This document shows positions 26,058 through 33,048 of a DNA stretch of 64,000 nucleotides, piece by piece. Positions within the stretch are counted from its first letter, which is position 1. Each line of letters starts with the position of its first letter. The position numbers and the translations under genes were made by a program. The stretch spans positions 62,001-126,000 of the forward strand of contig NZ_JADFBX010000004.1 of assembly GCF_015223055.1 (NCBI RefSeq), read 5' to 3'. The notes below the pieces were generated by a model, which worked only from the letters and a program-made list of their open reading frames with translations, was not told the origin of the DNA and ran no database searches. The stretch comes from Pedobacter sp. MC2016-24. GTDB lineage: Bacteria > Bacteroidota > Bacteroidia > Sphingobacteriales > Sphingobacteriaceae.

Positions 26058-26618
26058 ATGGAACCGACTTATCTGGCTAGCGAAAGCTTTGGGACTTCAT
26101 CGCGCCACTATTTTATCGATTTTAACGTAGCGGCAAACGACAGCGATTATATTCGCATTACAAGATCTGATCTTCAGATAAACGGTGAGTATAAACGCCG
26201 CAGCATTTGTGTGTTTGAAGAGGACTTTCATTTTTTAATTGAATCTTTCTCTATGGTGTTTTCAAGTGTCATTCAACAGCGCAAAGGGAAGGTGATAACG
26301 GATGCTATTTCAGCAGGGCAGCAGGGGAGTGGCATCAAGAGTTGGCCTGTAGCGGAACGACCGAGGGAAAAGATGATTACAGCAGGACCATCTGCATTGG
26401 GTGACGCGGAGTTACTTGCTTTATTGATTGGCTCAGGAACTGTAAAACATTCTGCCCTGGATCTCGCGAATATGATATTGGAAGATGTAGGTTATGACTT
26501 GAATGCTTTGTCTGAGCTAATGGTGGAGGATTTCTGCAGGTTCAAAGGAATTGGAGCAGCGAAAGCGGCAGTTATAGTTGCAGCGTTGGAATTGAACAAG
26601 CGGATCGTATCATCCTGA
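26058..26618 (+). CDS. Fusion of a PUR-type DNA-binding domain (DUF3276-like) and a RadC N-terminal HhH domain
   Basis: Residues 1-75 (RHYFIDFNVAANDSDYIRIT, RRSICVFEEDFHFLIESF) match the PUR-alpha-like DUF3276 fold of Bacteroidota, which binds nucleic acid. Residues about 95-186 (WPVAERPREKMITAGPSALG, LLALLIGSGT, FCRFKGIGAAKAAVIVAALE) are the helix-hairpin-helix region of RadC/UPF0758. The C-terminal MPN/JAB metalloprotease-like domain that follows in normal RadC is missing, and no remnant is seen downstream. The result is a two-module nucleic-acid-binding protein without the usual catalytic-type domain. Its role in ICE DNA handling is inference. Confidence 0.75.
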   Translation: MEPTYLASESFGTSSRHYFIDFNVAANDSDYIRITRSDLQINGEYKRRSICVFEEDFHFLIESFSMVFSSVIQQRKGKVITDAISAGQQGSGIKSWPVAERPREKMITAGPSALGDAELLALLIGSGTVKHSALDLANMILEDVGYDLNALSELMVEDFCRFKGIGAAKAAVIVAALELNKRIVSS

Positions 26619-26643
26619 TTTTTATATTAGACTGGTTACATTT

Positions 26644-26910
26644 CTACAGTTGGTAACGCAGACCGATGCTTCTTGCAATTGCTATTAACAAGGCTGGATT
26701 ATCGTTTATAGTCAGGTCCGGACAGCTCCACTCGTTCTTCTCATTTCGCAAGAGCGTATATTCCTGATCAGCTAAAAGGATTCTGAATTCCCTTGTCGTA
26801 CGGTCGAGCGTGTTATTCAGGATGGTATAGCTATAATCCTGATCTTCAAAGCGGATTCTTAAGGGAAGTTTCATGGGCTGCAAAGATATACTCATTTCAC
26901 TGTTTCTCAA
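26644..26910 (-). CDS. Small hypothetical ICE protein
   Basis: This 88-residue protein (76 if started at the ATG at 26872-26874, MKLPLRIRFEDQ) consists of beta-like segments (YSYTILNNTLDRTTREFRIL, EYTLLRNEKNEW) and a C-terminal helix. It has no signal peptide. It is convergent with the PUR-RadC gene. Family not recognised. Confidence 0.55.
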   Translation of the reverse strand: MRNSEMSISLQPMKLPLRIRFEDQDYSYTILNNTLDRTTREFRILLADQEYTLLRNEKNEWSCPDLTINDNPALLIAIARSIGLRYQL

Positions 26911-26989
26911 ACGATGTTGAAATTTTGTTGGTTTTTTTCAAATGTAGATTAGATAGCAAGAATTCTCAGACCTCTTCGGATTTGTTTTT

Positions 26990-27119
26990 ATATTGCGTTT
27001 TATGCAAGTTAATTCCTTCATTATGTGACTAAAATAACTTTCGCGGCATAAATGCTGTGCGTTTTATTCCACGTTTCTTGTATTCACATTCAGTTCATTG
27101 CTCCTGCAAAAAAAACAAT
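26990..27119 (+). repeat. Leader family 1, copy B (GCGGCATAAA element)
   Basis: The stretch matches copy A (24355-24484) over nearly its whole length, including TTATGCAAG, AACTTTCGCGGCATAAA and TATTCCACGTTTCTTGT, and ends at the ATG of a small gene. The spacing from the element to the start codon is about the same in both copies. Confidence 0.7.
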
Positions 27120-27449
27120 ATGAAAAAAGAAAATCAAACTGAAGAACTGCAAATGAAACAAGCGTTAAAAGAACTGCAACTGGGTTGTCTTACATTTCAC
27201 GAAGATGCCTGTCATGCCTGGATAGAGGTGCCTGTAAGGGCACTTGAGATTTTAAATATTCTACACAAGATAACCCCATTCTCTTATCTCAGTGATGATG
27301 GAACAACCGCGTATCTGGAAGAAGATTGCGATGCGTTTACTTTTTGTGAGGCTTATCATCAGGTTAGCGGTATTCCGAGGAAGGAAATCTTTAATGTTAA
27401 TTACACCGATAGAAGTTTTGTTCAGGATTTAGAAAGGCGATTTGAGTAG
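27120..27449 (+). CDS. Small hypothetical ICE protein
   Basis: The ATG at 27120 is chosen because upstream sequence is the repeated leader. The 109-residue product begins MKKENQTEELQMKQALKEL and contains two short Cys-containing stretches (LGCLTFHEDACHAW) and an acidic middle. No domain is recognised. A hairpin terminator follows at 27458-27486. Confidence 0.65.
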   Translation: MKKENQTEELQMKQALKELQLGCLTFHEDACHAWIEVPVRALEILNILHKITPFSYLSDDGTTAYLEEDCDAFTFCEAYHQVSGIPRKEIFNVNYTDRSFVQDLERRFE

Positions 27450-27457
27450 ATCTGGCT

Positions 27458-27486
27458 GGCCGGTTGCATTTCAGCCGGCTTTTTTG
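27458..27486 (+). terminator. Rho-independent terminator
   Basis: GCCGGTTG and CAGCCGGC form an 8-bp stem with one G-U pair around a short loop, followed by TTTTTT. It lies just after the stop at 27449. Confidence 0.75.
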
Positions 27487-27868
27487 CCTTTTCAATCGAT
27501 CCTTAAGCTTTTCAGCAAAACTAAACCTCACTATCATGAAATTGATAAAATGGGGTGTCCTCTGACCTTATTTACCAGACAAGATTTAAAGTGGCTAATC
27601 AATTAATTATTTAGGTAATTGTAGATGATGGCATAAGCCATTTATTACCTACTGAAATTTCTAAAAGTGATCAGATCCACAATTGGCGTTTCAGGTAAAC
27701 AGCAATAATGTTGCAAAGCTTGGACGTCACTTCCATGACGGCAAAAAAATTCCCCCATAAACACATTCCCACTGCTCAGCCAATCATTTATTGGGTTGCT
27801 TTTTTGCCTTTAGTTGCTTTGTCCTATTCGGGCTCCATAATTAATTTTTAACCTTAAATCCAATTGTT
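27487..27868. other. Non-coding region upstream of the 27869 gene
   Basis: No gene is seen. The last 120 bp contain ATTGGGTTGCTTTTTTGCC, which could end a short upstream transcript, and an untranslated leader ending AATCCAATTGTT before the ATG. Confidence 0.3.
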
Positions 27869-28414
27869 ATGGACTACAACAGCAGTAAAAATCAAGAAAT
27901 CAAAGGTCAGTTCGTTCAGAAGCATGTCTATGCGTGTATGACAAGTATAGTAGAATACGTCCTGTCAAAAGCTGACGAAGATCCCGATGCTCCTTTTTCT
28001 AATCACGATTTGGTAAATAACCTTTACTTCGAAGACGCTCAGGGAAACATTTATTCTCGGGACCAGAGGGATGAGCAAATTGAAAAGTGGCGGCAAGAGC
28101 ATGATGCCTTCGTAGAACTGCTCGAAGAAGATGAGCAAAACGCATCTTATCTTGAGCAATCTGAAAAACTAGAAGAGCAGATTGATGACCTTAGATATGC
28201 AAGTGAACAATATGCCGAGGTTTATGAATGGTGGATTTGTTCTTCCTGGTTATCCAGAAGGCTACAGGAATATGATCAAATTATTATAATTGATGGCAAT
28301 AATGCTTACTGGGGTCGCTGCACTACGGGACAGGCCATACTGTTGGATCTTGTGATCAGCCGAATATGTGCGGATATGGAAATCCTGGAAGGTCAGGTAA
28401 ATATGTGGAAATAA
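27869..28414 (+). CDS. Hypothetical acidic coiled-coil ICE protein
   Basis: The 181-residue protein begins MDYNSSKNQEIKGQFVQKHV. Its middle (about 65-120) is a long acidic coiled-coil-like helix (EKWRQEHDAFVELLEEDEQN, YLEQSEKLEEQIDDLRYASE). The C-terminal part is hydrophobic and may be globular (YDQIIIIDGNNAYWGRCTTG). No signal peptide. A strong hairpin follows the stop. Function unknown. Confidence 0.65.
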   Translation: MDYNSSKNQEIKGQFVQKHVYACMTSIVEYVLSKADEDPDAPFSNHDLVNNLYFEDAQGNIYSRDQRDEQIEKWRQEHDAFVELLEEDEQNASYLEQSEKLEEQIDDLRYASEQYAEVYEWWICSSWLSRRLQEYDQIIIIDGNNAYWGRCTTGQAILLDLVISRICADMEILEGQVNMWK

Positions 28415-28421
28415 TTTACAG

Positions 28422-28446
28422 CCCTAAGCGGAATTTCCGCTTAGGG
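28422..28446 (+). terminator. Hairpin terminator after the coiled-coil gene
   Basis: CCCTAAGCGG and CCGCTTAGGG form a perfect 10-bp stem around AATTT. No long T run follows, so termination strength is uncertain. Confidence 0.6.
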
Positions 28447-28787
28447 TAAACTGGTTAGTATTATTTCAATGCTGTATGACAAAACATTGGCAATTCGTGC
28501 TGATTTTGTTATTGCATAGACTGTATTTTAATCATGGTTTGATTAGCTGCTACATTGAAAAACGTCTCATACAATGCTTTGGATTCGCATAACTATAATT
28601 AATTCACCAAGTGATTTCTTTACCTGGAAAAGGATTCCTGGCAGTGCATGCTCACCAATGTAGTTCTCGAAAATTGGGTATCCCCAATGGGGAGCCTCCA
28701 CAATTTTCTGCGCTCCACATTGCCTTTTTTCCATTTAAAGTAATGGAAGTCGTGAAATAATTAATCGTTTCACTTTAATCCAAAGTC
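28447..28787. other. Non-coding region with a structured leader upstream of the DUF6876-like gene
   Basis: Around 28669-28708 an outer stem (GAAAATTG pairing with CAATTTTC) encloses a small hairpin (ATTGGGTATCCCCAAT). This suggests a folded 5' leader. The rest shows no gene. Confidence 0.35.
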
Positions 28788-29156
28788 ATGGAAAATCACA
28801 AAAATCTTAATGATCAGCTCAATCAATTCATCGGCACAGTAAATTACTATAAACATCCGCTTGGCTTTCATTACACCGATGGGGTTCAATATGTTGCCTC
28901 CAAATATGGTACCTATTGGCTCTTGGTGGATATTGGTGTTCATATCAGACGAAGTCCTAAGCTGATGCAGAACTATGGTTTCATTTGCTGGACGCTTAAG
29001 CGCAACAGTCCGCAGGAAGATAGTTTTACCCTAACGGCTGAAGATGGAAATTATAATCTGCTTTTTAAGATTTCAATTCCATATTCAGATTTTAAAGCGG
29101 ATCAGTTGAGTCTCTGGTTTGAAGGTGGTGTCTTGCTACTTCCTTCAGAACATTAA
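28788..29156 (+). CDS. DUF6876-like ICE protein
   Basis: The pattern FIGTVNYYKHPLGFHYTDGVQY, YGTYWLLVDIG, then EDGNYNLLFKISIPYSDFK and the ending GVLLLPSEH fits the DUF6876 family that is widespread on Bacteroidota conjugative elements. The single 122-residue domain is soluble. Its function is unknown. A terminator with a clear stem follows. Confidence 0.75.
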   Translation: MENHKNLNDQLNQFIGTVNYYKHPLGFHYTDGVQYVASKYGTYWLLVDIGVHIRRSPKLMQNYGFICWTLKRNSPQEDSFTLTAEDGNYNLLFKISIPYSDFKADQLSLWFEGGVLLLPSEH

Positions 29157-29165
29157 AGATTCAAT

Positions 29166-29203
29166 AAGCGAGGAACTGGTAACATTCAGACCTCGCTTGT
29201 TTT
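29166..29203 (+). terminator. Rho-independent terminator
   Basis: AAGCGAGG (29166-29173) pairs with CCTCGCTT (29191-29198), followed by GTTTTTG, directly after the DUF6876-like gene. Confidence 0.75.
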
Positions 29204-29797
29204 TGAGTTATATACATGTTACGCACTTTCTTTAATTAATCTGCTGGCTAGGCATGATGTTTCTTATTTAGCATAAGATAATGCACTTGAAATTTCATGA
29301 AATAAACAAAACATCTGACCTCATTTGATGCAAGTAGGTTTTGATAGTTATTCTGGGTTATCAATTTAATATGCTTCAAAATCCCGGTTGTGAGAAAGAT
29401 CTCGATAATTTATCAGGTAACCTTTGTAGGCCCCGGCTCTTTTTTGTAAAGATCCTTTAAACGGAATTTCTATGGTTTATTTTTCCAGAAGTAGGTTAAA
29501 TCAATACTGTAATTTCCATAAAATAGGAGCCCTGGAAAGCGCTTCCATTCCTGAACACCCTAGGTTTCAAATTCAGGATACTGCAGAATATCTACTTACT
29601 GGAGTTTTGCTTTTCATTGGCTGTTTATCCCCGTTTTTAGTATGCAAAGGTATAAGCTGAAATTTTTACTTGTCAAGGGGCTTTTGCGGCATAAACCGCT
29701 TTATTGCTGCGCATTTCGCTATATATTCCACATTCCCCTTGACAAGCAAATTTAAGCTTTAAAAATACCGGCATTAAAAACTTAAAATAAAACAGTC
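29204..29797. other. Non-coding region upstream of the second ssb
   Basis: About 600 bp hold no gene that I can support; a 62-codon frame at 29472-29660 lacks protein character. The region ends with leader copy C and a short AT-rich untranslated segment before the ATG at 29798. Confidence 0.4.
29669..29746 (+). repeat. Leader family 1, copy C, inside a perfect 12-bp inverted repeat
   Basis: CTTGTCAAGGGG (29669-29680) and CCCCTTGACAAG (29735-29746) are exact reverse complements. They enclose CTTTTGCGGCATAAACCGCT and ATATATTCCACATT, the elements shared with copies A and B. Here the motif is clearly a stem-loop, which supports an RNA-level or dyad-binding role. It lies 52 bp before the second ssb. 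Confidence 0.65.
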
Positions 29798-30139
29798 ATG
29801 AAAAATTTAAAAAACTCAGTACAGCTAGAAGGATTCGCAGGTTCAGATCCAAAAATTTTCAACCTTGAAGGTGGTAAAAGAATGGCAAAATTAAGTATGG
29901 CAGTTAATGACTCCTACAGGGATTCTGAAGGTAAAAGCAAAACGCACTGGTTTGACCTGATCTTCTGGAACAACAAGATGACCCTGGTAGAAGATACCGT
30001 TAAAAAAGGCACAAGGTTTTCAATCAAAGGCAGCCTCACTACACAGACCTATACGGATAAAGACAAAAAGAATATCACTAAAACGGCGATAGTTGTCAAC
30101 CACCTGGAAATCATCCGCGGCGAAGAGGACCAAGATTAA
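29798..30139 (+). CDS. ssb: Single-stranded DNA-binding protein (second ICE copy)
   Basis: The OB-fold pattern is visible: NSVQLEGFAGSDPKIFNL, KRMAKLSMAVNDSY, then KTHWFDLIFWNNK and KGTRFSIKGSLTTQTYTDK. At 113 residues it ends EEDQD, acidic but without the DDLPF-type tip, so it may not recruit the usual partners. It differs strongly from the SSB at 16579, so this is not a recent duplication. It likely coats ICE single strands during conjugation. Confidence 0.88.
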   Translation: MKNLKNSVQLEGFAGSDPKIFNLEGGKRMAKLSMAVNDSYRDSEGKSKTHWFDLIFWNNKMTLVEDTVKKGTRFSIKGSLTTQTYTDKDKKNITKTAIVVNHLEIIRGEEDQD

Positions 30140-30142
30140 CAA

Positions 30143-30200
30143 TAGCCCTCAAGGGGCTTACTTAAAGACAGGACCCGAACATGGCGTACGGGTCTTGCTT
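30143..30200 (+). terminator. Tandem small hairpins after the second ssb
   Basis: AGCCC/GGGCT (about 30144-30158) and GACCCG/CGGGTC (30172-30177 with 30189-30194) form two short hairpins just after the stop. T runs are weak, so termination is only likely. Confidence 0.4.
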
Positions 30201-30322
30201 TAACAAAAAGTTGTGTTGAAATAACGCAGCTCAATATTAATGAAAATTTGACAGGATATATAAGCTTGATGTAGCTTACTTACTATATCTATTAGAATAT
30301 GCTCGGATAAAAGAGTATCAGC

Positions 30323-30547
30323 TTACAATCTTTTCTGAAATTCTTTCAGTAGATTTTCATTACGCAACACTTTTAGCAATTCTGTATACCATAACATGCT
30401 GAACTCAGGATGCTTTTTGAGCAATGGGATATCAGCGGTCATGAAGTCATTCAGGATCTCTATTCCCATCTTAATAGACTGATCAATATATTGTTGGCTA
30501 ATGCCGGTGTGACGGATATTTTTGTTGAGATTCCCTTGTGATTGCAT
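30323..30547 (-). CDS. Small hypothetical ICE protein
   Basis: This 74-residue helical protein contains ISQQYIDQSIKMGIEILNDF and MLWYTELLKVLRNENLLKEF. It has no signal or motif. It is divergent from the XRE regulator at 30670, with a palindrome between them, so it may be a partner or target of that regulator. Confidence 0.5.
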   Translation of the reverse strand: MQSQGNLNKNIRHTGISQQYIDQSIKMGIEILNDFMTADIPLLKKHPEFSMLWYTELLKVLRNENLLKEFQKRL

Positions 30548-30619
30548 GTAGAACTGAACGAATTTTCAGGTTGAAAATAGGAATATATTAATCGTGATGC
30601 AAATAATTTGTATGATTAA

Positions 30620-30637
30620 TATGAAGTATACTTCATA
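30620..30637. promoter_or_regulatory. Perfect 18-bp palindrome, candidate operator for the XRE regulator
   Basis: TATGAAGTATACTTCATA is an exact palindrome 32 bp upstream of the regulator start and in the divergent intergenic region. This is the expected position for an autoregulatory site. Confidence 0.6.
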
Positions 30638-30669
30638 CCATATCAAGAATTGTTATCGCAATTTGCAGC

Positions 30670-30906
30670 GTGATTAACGTAAGGAACCAACAGATCATTA
30701 ATGCATTGGGTGATAGGGTAAGAGCTTTGAGGAAAGCAAAAAACATGTCTATGGAAAAACTTGCAGAACATGCAGGTATTGATTACCGACAGGTTTTTAA
30801 TATAGAACATGGTAAAACCAATGCTACGGTTTCCACACTGCATAACATCAGTAAGGCTTTGGATATCTCTATCTCTGAACTTTTTGATATTGATAGTCTG
30901 AAATAA
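30670..30906 (+). CDS. XRE-family helix-turn-helix regulator of the ICE
   Basis: The GTG at 30670 is used because no suitable ATG precedes the HTH. The domain spans about residues 10-70: LGDRVRALRKAKNMSMEKLA, DYRQVFNIEHGKTNATVSTL, LDISISELFDI. At 78 residues it is the usual minimal regulator found on Bacteroidota elements. The palindrome at 30620-30637 is its likely operator. It may control the small divergent gene and the replication/transfer side of the element. Confidence 0.85.
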   Translation: MINVRNQQIINALGDRVRALRKAKNMSMEKLAEHAGIDYRQVFNIEHGKTNATVSTLHNISKALDISISELFDIDSLK

Positions 30907-31577
30907 TTTTCAATTTTTTTTGTGCTGATTTCCCACCGCTGACTTCACCGTGGCTGGGCGAAGTATTTCGCCGATTTCGTTTCGTCCTTTTCCCTTCGCC
31001 ATTCCAATTGCTTTGTGTCCATGAAGCTAAAACAACTGGTTTTTCGGGCAATCCAATCAATAAATAACGATGTAATAGGTGCCGTTATTCCAAAAGAGGA
31101 TTTGACTGGACCTTTCAGTAACACCACTACACTCCTGATATCCAGTACCTCCGGTTTGGAAGTCTGGCTAAATGAAAGCATGGCTGCATCGGTGAGTTTA
31201 TGCGGTAAAGTTTCAAAACAACAAATATTAACAGAACGGCTTGCAAGCTTTTGCTGCCGCCTAATACAGGTAAAATCGATGAGTGAATAAGACATCGCTG
31301 ACCTGACAGGCGCAGTGATGCGCCTGTAGATTATTCTTTGACATACAGGGGACGAAGCATTTTCTCGTGATACTCGGGCGAATTCTGCGAGGTATGGGTC
31401 AAAACATACTGGCGCATTGGCAGGTGAAATGTGATCATAAACAAAGTCTTTAATCACATGGAAACCCGGTCTGTACAGACTGACGTGGGTAGTCCCCAAA
31501 AATACAGGTTAACCTGAACGACATTGACTTGTTGCACAGCTTGACTTTCAGGGGGGGCAATTTTGCCCCCTTTTTTG
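30907..31577. other. Region of uncertain coding content before the rep-like gene
   Basis: Both strands are open over much of this stretch. A plus-strand frame (31015-31290, containing VLIGAVIPKED-like and LISSTSGLEVWLNESM) and a minus-strand frame (30945-31499) overlap, and neither is clearly a gene. A minus-strand 35-codon frame (31331-31438, MITFHLPMRQYVLTHTSQNS) also looks protein-like. A strong plus-strand terminator at 31553-31576 implies a plus-strand transcript crosses the area. Confidence 0.35.
31553..31576 (+). terminator. Rho-independent terminator
   Basis: GGGGGCAA and TTGCCCCC form a perfect 8-bp stem with a 2-base loop (possibly longer on the G side), followed by TTTTTT. It isolates the rep-like gene from upstream transcription. 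Confidence 0.85.
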
Positions 31578-31658
31578 TTTCATTAAGTTTTAATAGCAAA
31601 GTTCTTTTTCCTGATTTGCCAGGGTAAATCAGTCCCCTTTTATTTCAAACCAAATTGT

Positions 31659-32738
31659 ATGAATGACTTTATCCTCAGCCGTATCGATCGTGCCGTCGCT
31701 GATAACCTTAAGGACATTGAAAGGAGCTTCGGTGATCAGGCAGGTCTGGTACAGGATTTTATTATATTCATTTCCTCGCAAATTAAGACAGATCTTTTTG
31801 GATATACCCGTTTCACGGTTCAGCAGTTCTGCAAATACACCGGCAGGAACCGTCAGGATCTGGTGATGATCCGTCCTGAATTCGCTGCAGGTAAAAAGTC
31901 GGCCCCTTTTATTGAAGGGCATGTATTTCAATCTGTATTTGATTTTGCGTTGTACTCAATGATGGAGCGTAACATTATTTTTTCCTCTAAATATGAAGTG
32001 AAGGCTAATGGTGAGGTCATCCAAATGCACAACTTCCCCATCCTTAAGGATTTGAAGTTAAACATCGGCAGGCAAAGTAATGAGCAAAAAATCTATGATG
32101 TGCGGGTTTCAGATGAATTGCTTTATGGCTTTCTCAGCCGATATTACACATTGAATTCTGATAGTTATCGTTTAGTGGGCAAGGGACGGGGTGGAGAGAG
32201 TCGTAAGAAATTATTACTTTATCTCTCCAAGCTAAGTCACATTATGCAATCCAGTGAGACTATCCCACAAATCATAGTTCCTCTGAATCGGTTGTGTGAT
32301 TTTGCAGATATCTCTGATATCAAGCCATCACATCGAAAACAGAACCTGATACGGATCTTAACTTATATTCAGCATGTTGGAAAACTGCTGTTTAGTTTTG
32401 AATTTATCAGCGGTAATACAAACGTCGAATACTCGGTGAAACTTGATTTCCAACCTTTAGCCTCTCAGCGTAAGATTTTAATGGAACATACTTTTTATTT
32501 CCGTTTGATTGCTGGTCTGAAGGATGCTTTTAAGCAGAAGTACAAAACACAGCCTATTCAACAGGACGCTGATCCTTTCCAGAAATGGCTTGCTGATCGC
32601 TATATGGATACGGCGCTGAAAGCACGTATCCTTTCCCAGGCCTATTACATGGCTTTGAGCCTAAACATTAACGAATCCCAAGCGGCTGGTATCATCCTGA
32701 CCGGAGATATTTTGCAGCCACTGCTTGCTGTCAGGTAA
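31659..32738 (+). CDS. Putative replication initiator (Rep-like) protein
   Basis: The 359-residue protein is basic and mostly alpha-helical with beta segments, without signal peptide or membrane helix. It contains TDLFGYTRFTVQQFCKYTGR, an HTH-like start, and later SRKKLLLYLSKLSHIMQSSE and HRKQNLIRILTYIQHVGKLL, consistent with two winged-helix modules as in plasmid initiators. No family motif is decisive. The strongest argument is context: a nine-copy 21-bp iteron array begins inside its last codons, and a primase gene follows. I call it Rep-like by inference. Confidence 0.55.
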   Translation: MNDFILSRIDRAVADNLKDIERSFGDQAGLVQDFIIFISSQIKTDLFGYTRFTVQQFCKYTGRNRQDLVMIRPEFAAGKKSAPFIEGHVFQSVFDFALYSMMERNIIFSSKYEVKANGEVIQMHNFPILKDLKLNIGRQSNEQKIYDVRVSDELLYGFLSRYYTLNSDSYRLVGKGRGGESRKKLLLYLSKLSHIMQSSETIPQIIVPLNRLCDFADISDIKPSHRKQNLIRILTYIQHVGKLLFSFEFISGNTNVEYSVKLDFQPLASQRKILMEHTFYFRLIAGLKDAFKQKYKTQPIQQDADPFQKWLADRYMDTALKARILSQAYYMALSLNINESQAAGIILTGDILQPLLAVR

Positions 32739-32953
32739 TTCGGTCTAGCTGTCGGGTATTTTGATTTCGGTGTCGAACATTTCGGCAATGCTGTCGGGTA
32801 TCTTGGCAATGCTGTCGGATATTTCGGTTTTGTTGTCGAGTAATTCGCCATTGCTGTCGGGTATTTTGACCTGCTGGTCTTGCTGTCGGGCATTTTGGCC
32901 CTGCATATGGGATGATTTTGGTTACTAACCTGGTCTGCTGTCGGGTATTTCGG
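32726..32953 (+). repeat. Iteron array: nine copies of TGCTGTCGGGTATTTCGG, 21-bp period
   Basis: Copies start at 32726, 32747, 32768, 32789, 32810, 32831, 32852, 32881 and 32936. The first seven are spaced by exactly 21 bp, two helical turns, so all lie on one DNA face. The consensus is TGCTGTCGGGTATTTYGG with 0-5 changes per copy. The first copy overlaps the 3' end of the rep-like gene. This is the typical architecture of an iteron-controlled plasmid origin. An open frame on the minus strand here (repeated KYPTA) is only a translation of the repeats. Confidence 0.85.
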
Positions 32954-33048
32954 CCATATATATAATTCTAATACTATTTATAAAAAACGCTTTAGCCAGA
33001 ACTTACTGAAAAAAAGAAATCTGAACTGCTAAACATAATTCAATTTTT

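Noticed and set aside
29472..29660. 62-codon plus-strand frame before the second ssb
   Set aside because: It ends in leader copy C and shows no domain or plausible start context.
30945..31499. 184-codon minus-strand frame
   Set aside because: The opposite strand is also open, there is no recognisable domain, and the strong terminator is oriented for the plus strand. I left it as an uncertain region.
32645..32893. 82-codon minus-strand frame with repeated KYPTA
   Set aside because: It is the translation of the iteron repeats, whose 21-bp period keeps a frame open by chance.
32726..32953. CRISPR array
   Set aside because: The unit is 18 bp with a 3-bp interval, too short for repeats plus spacers; there are no unique spacers and no cas genes. 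The iteron interpretation fits better.
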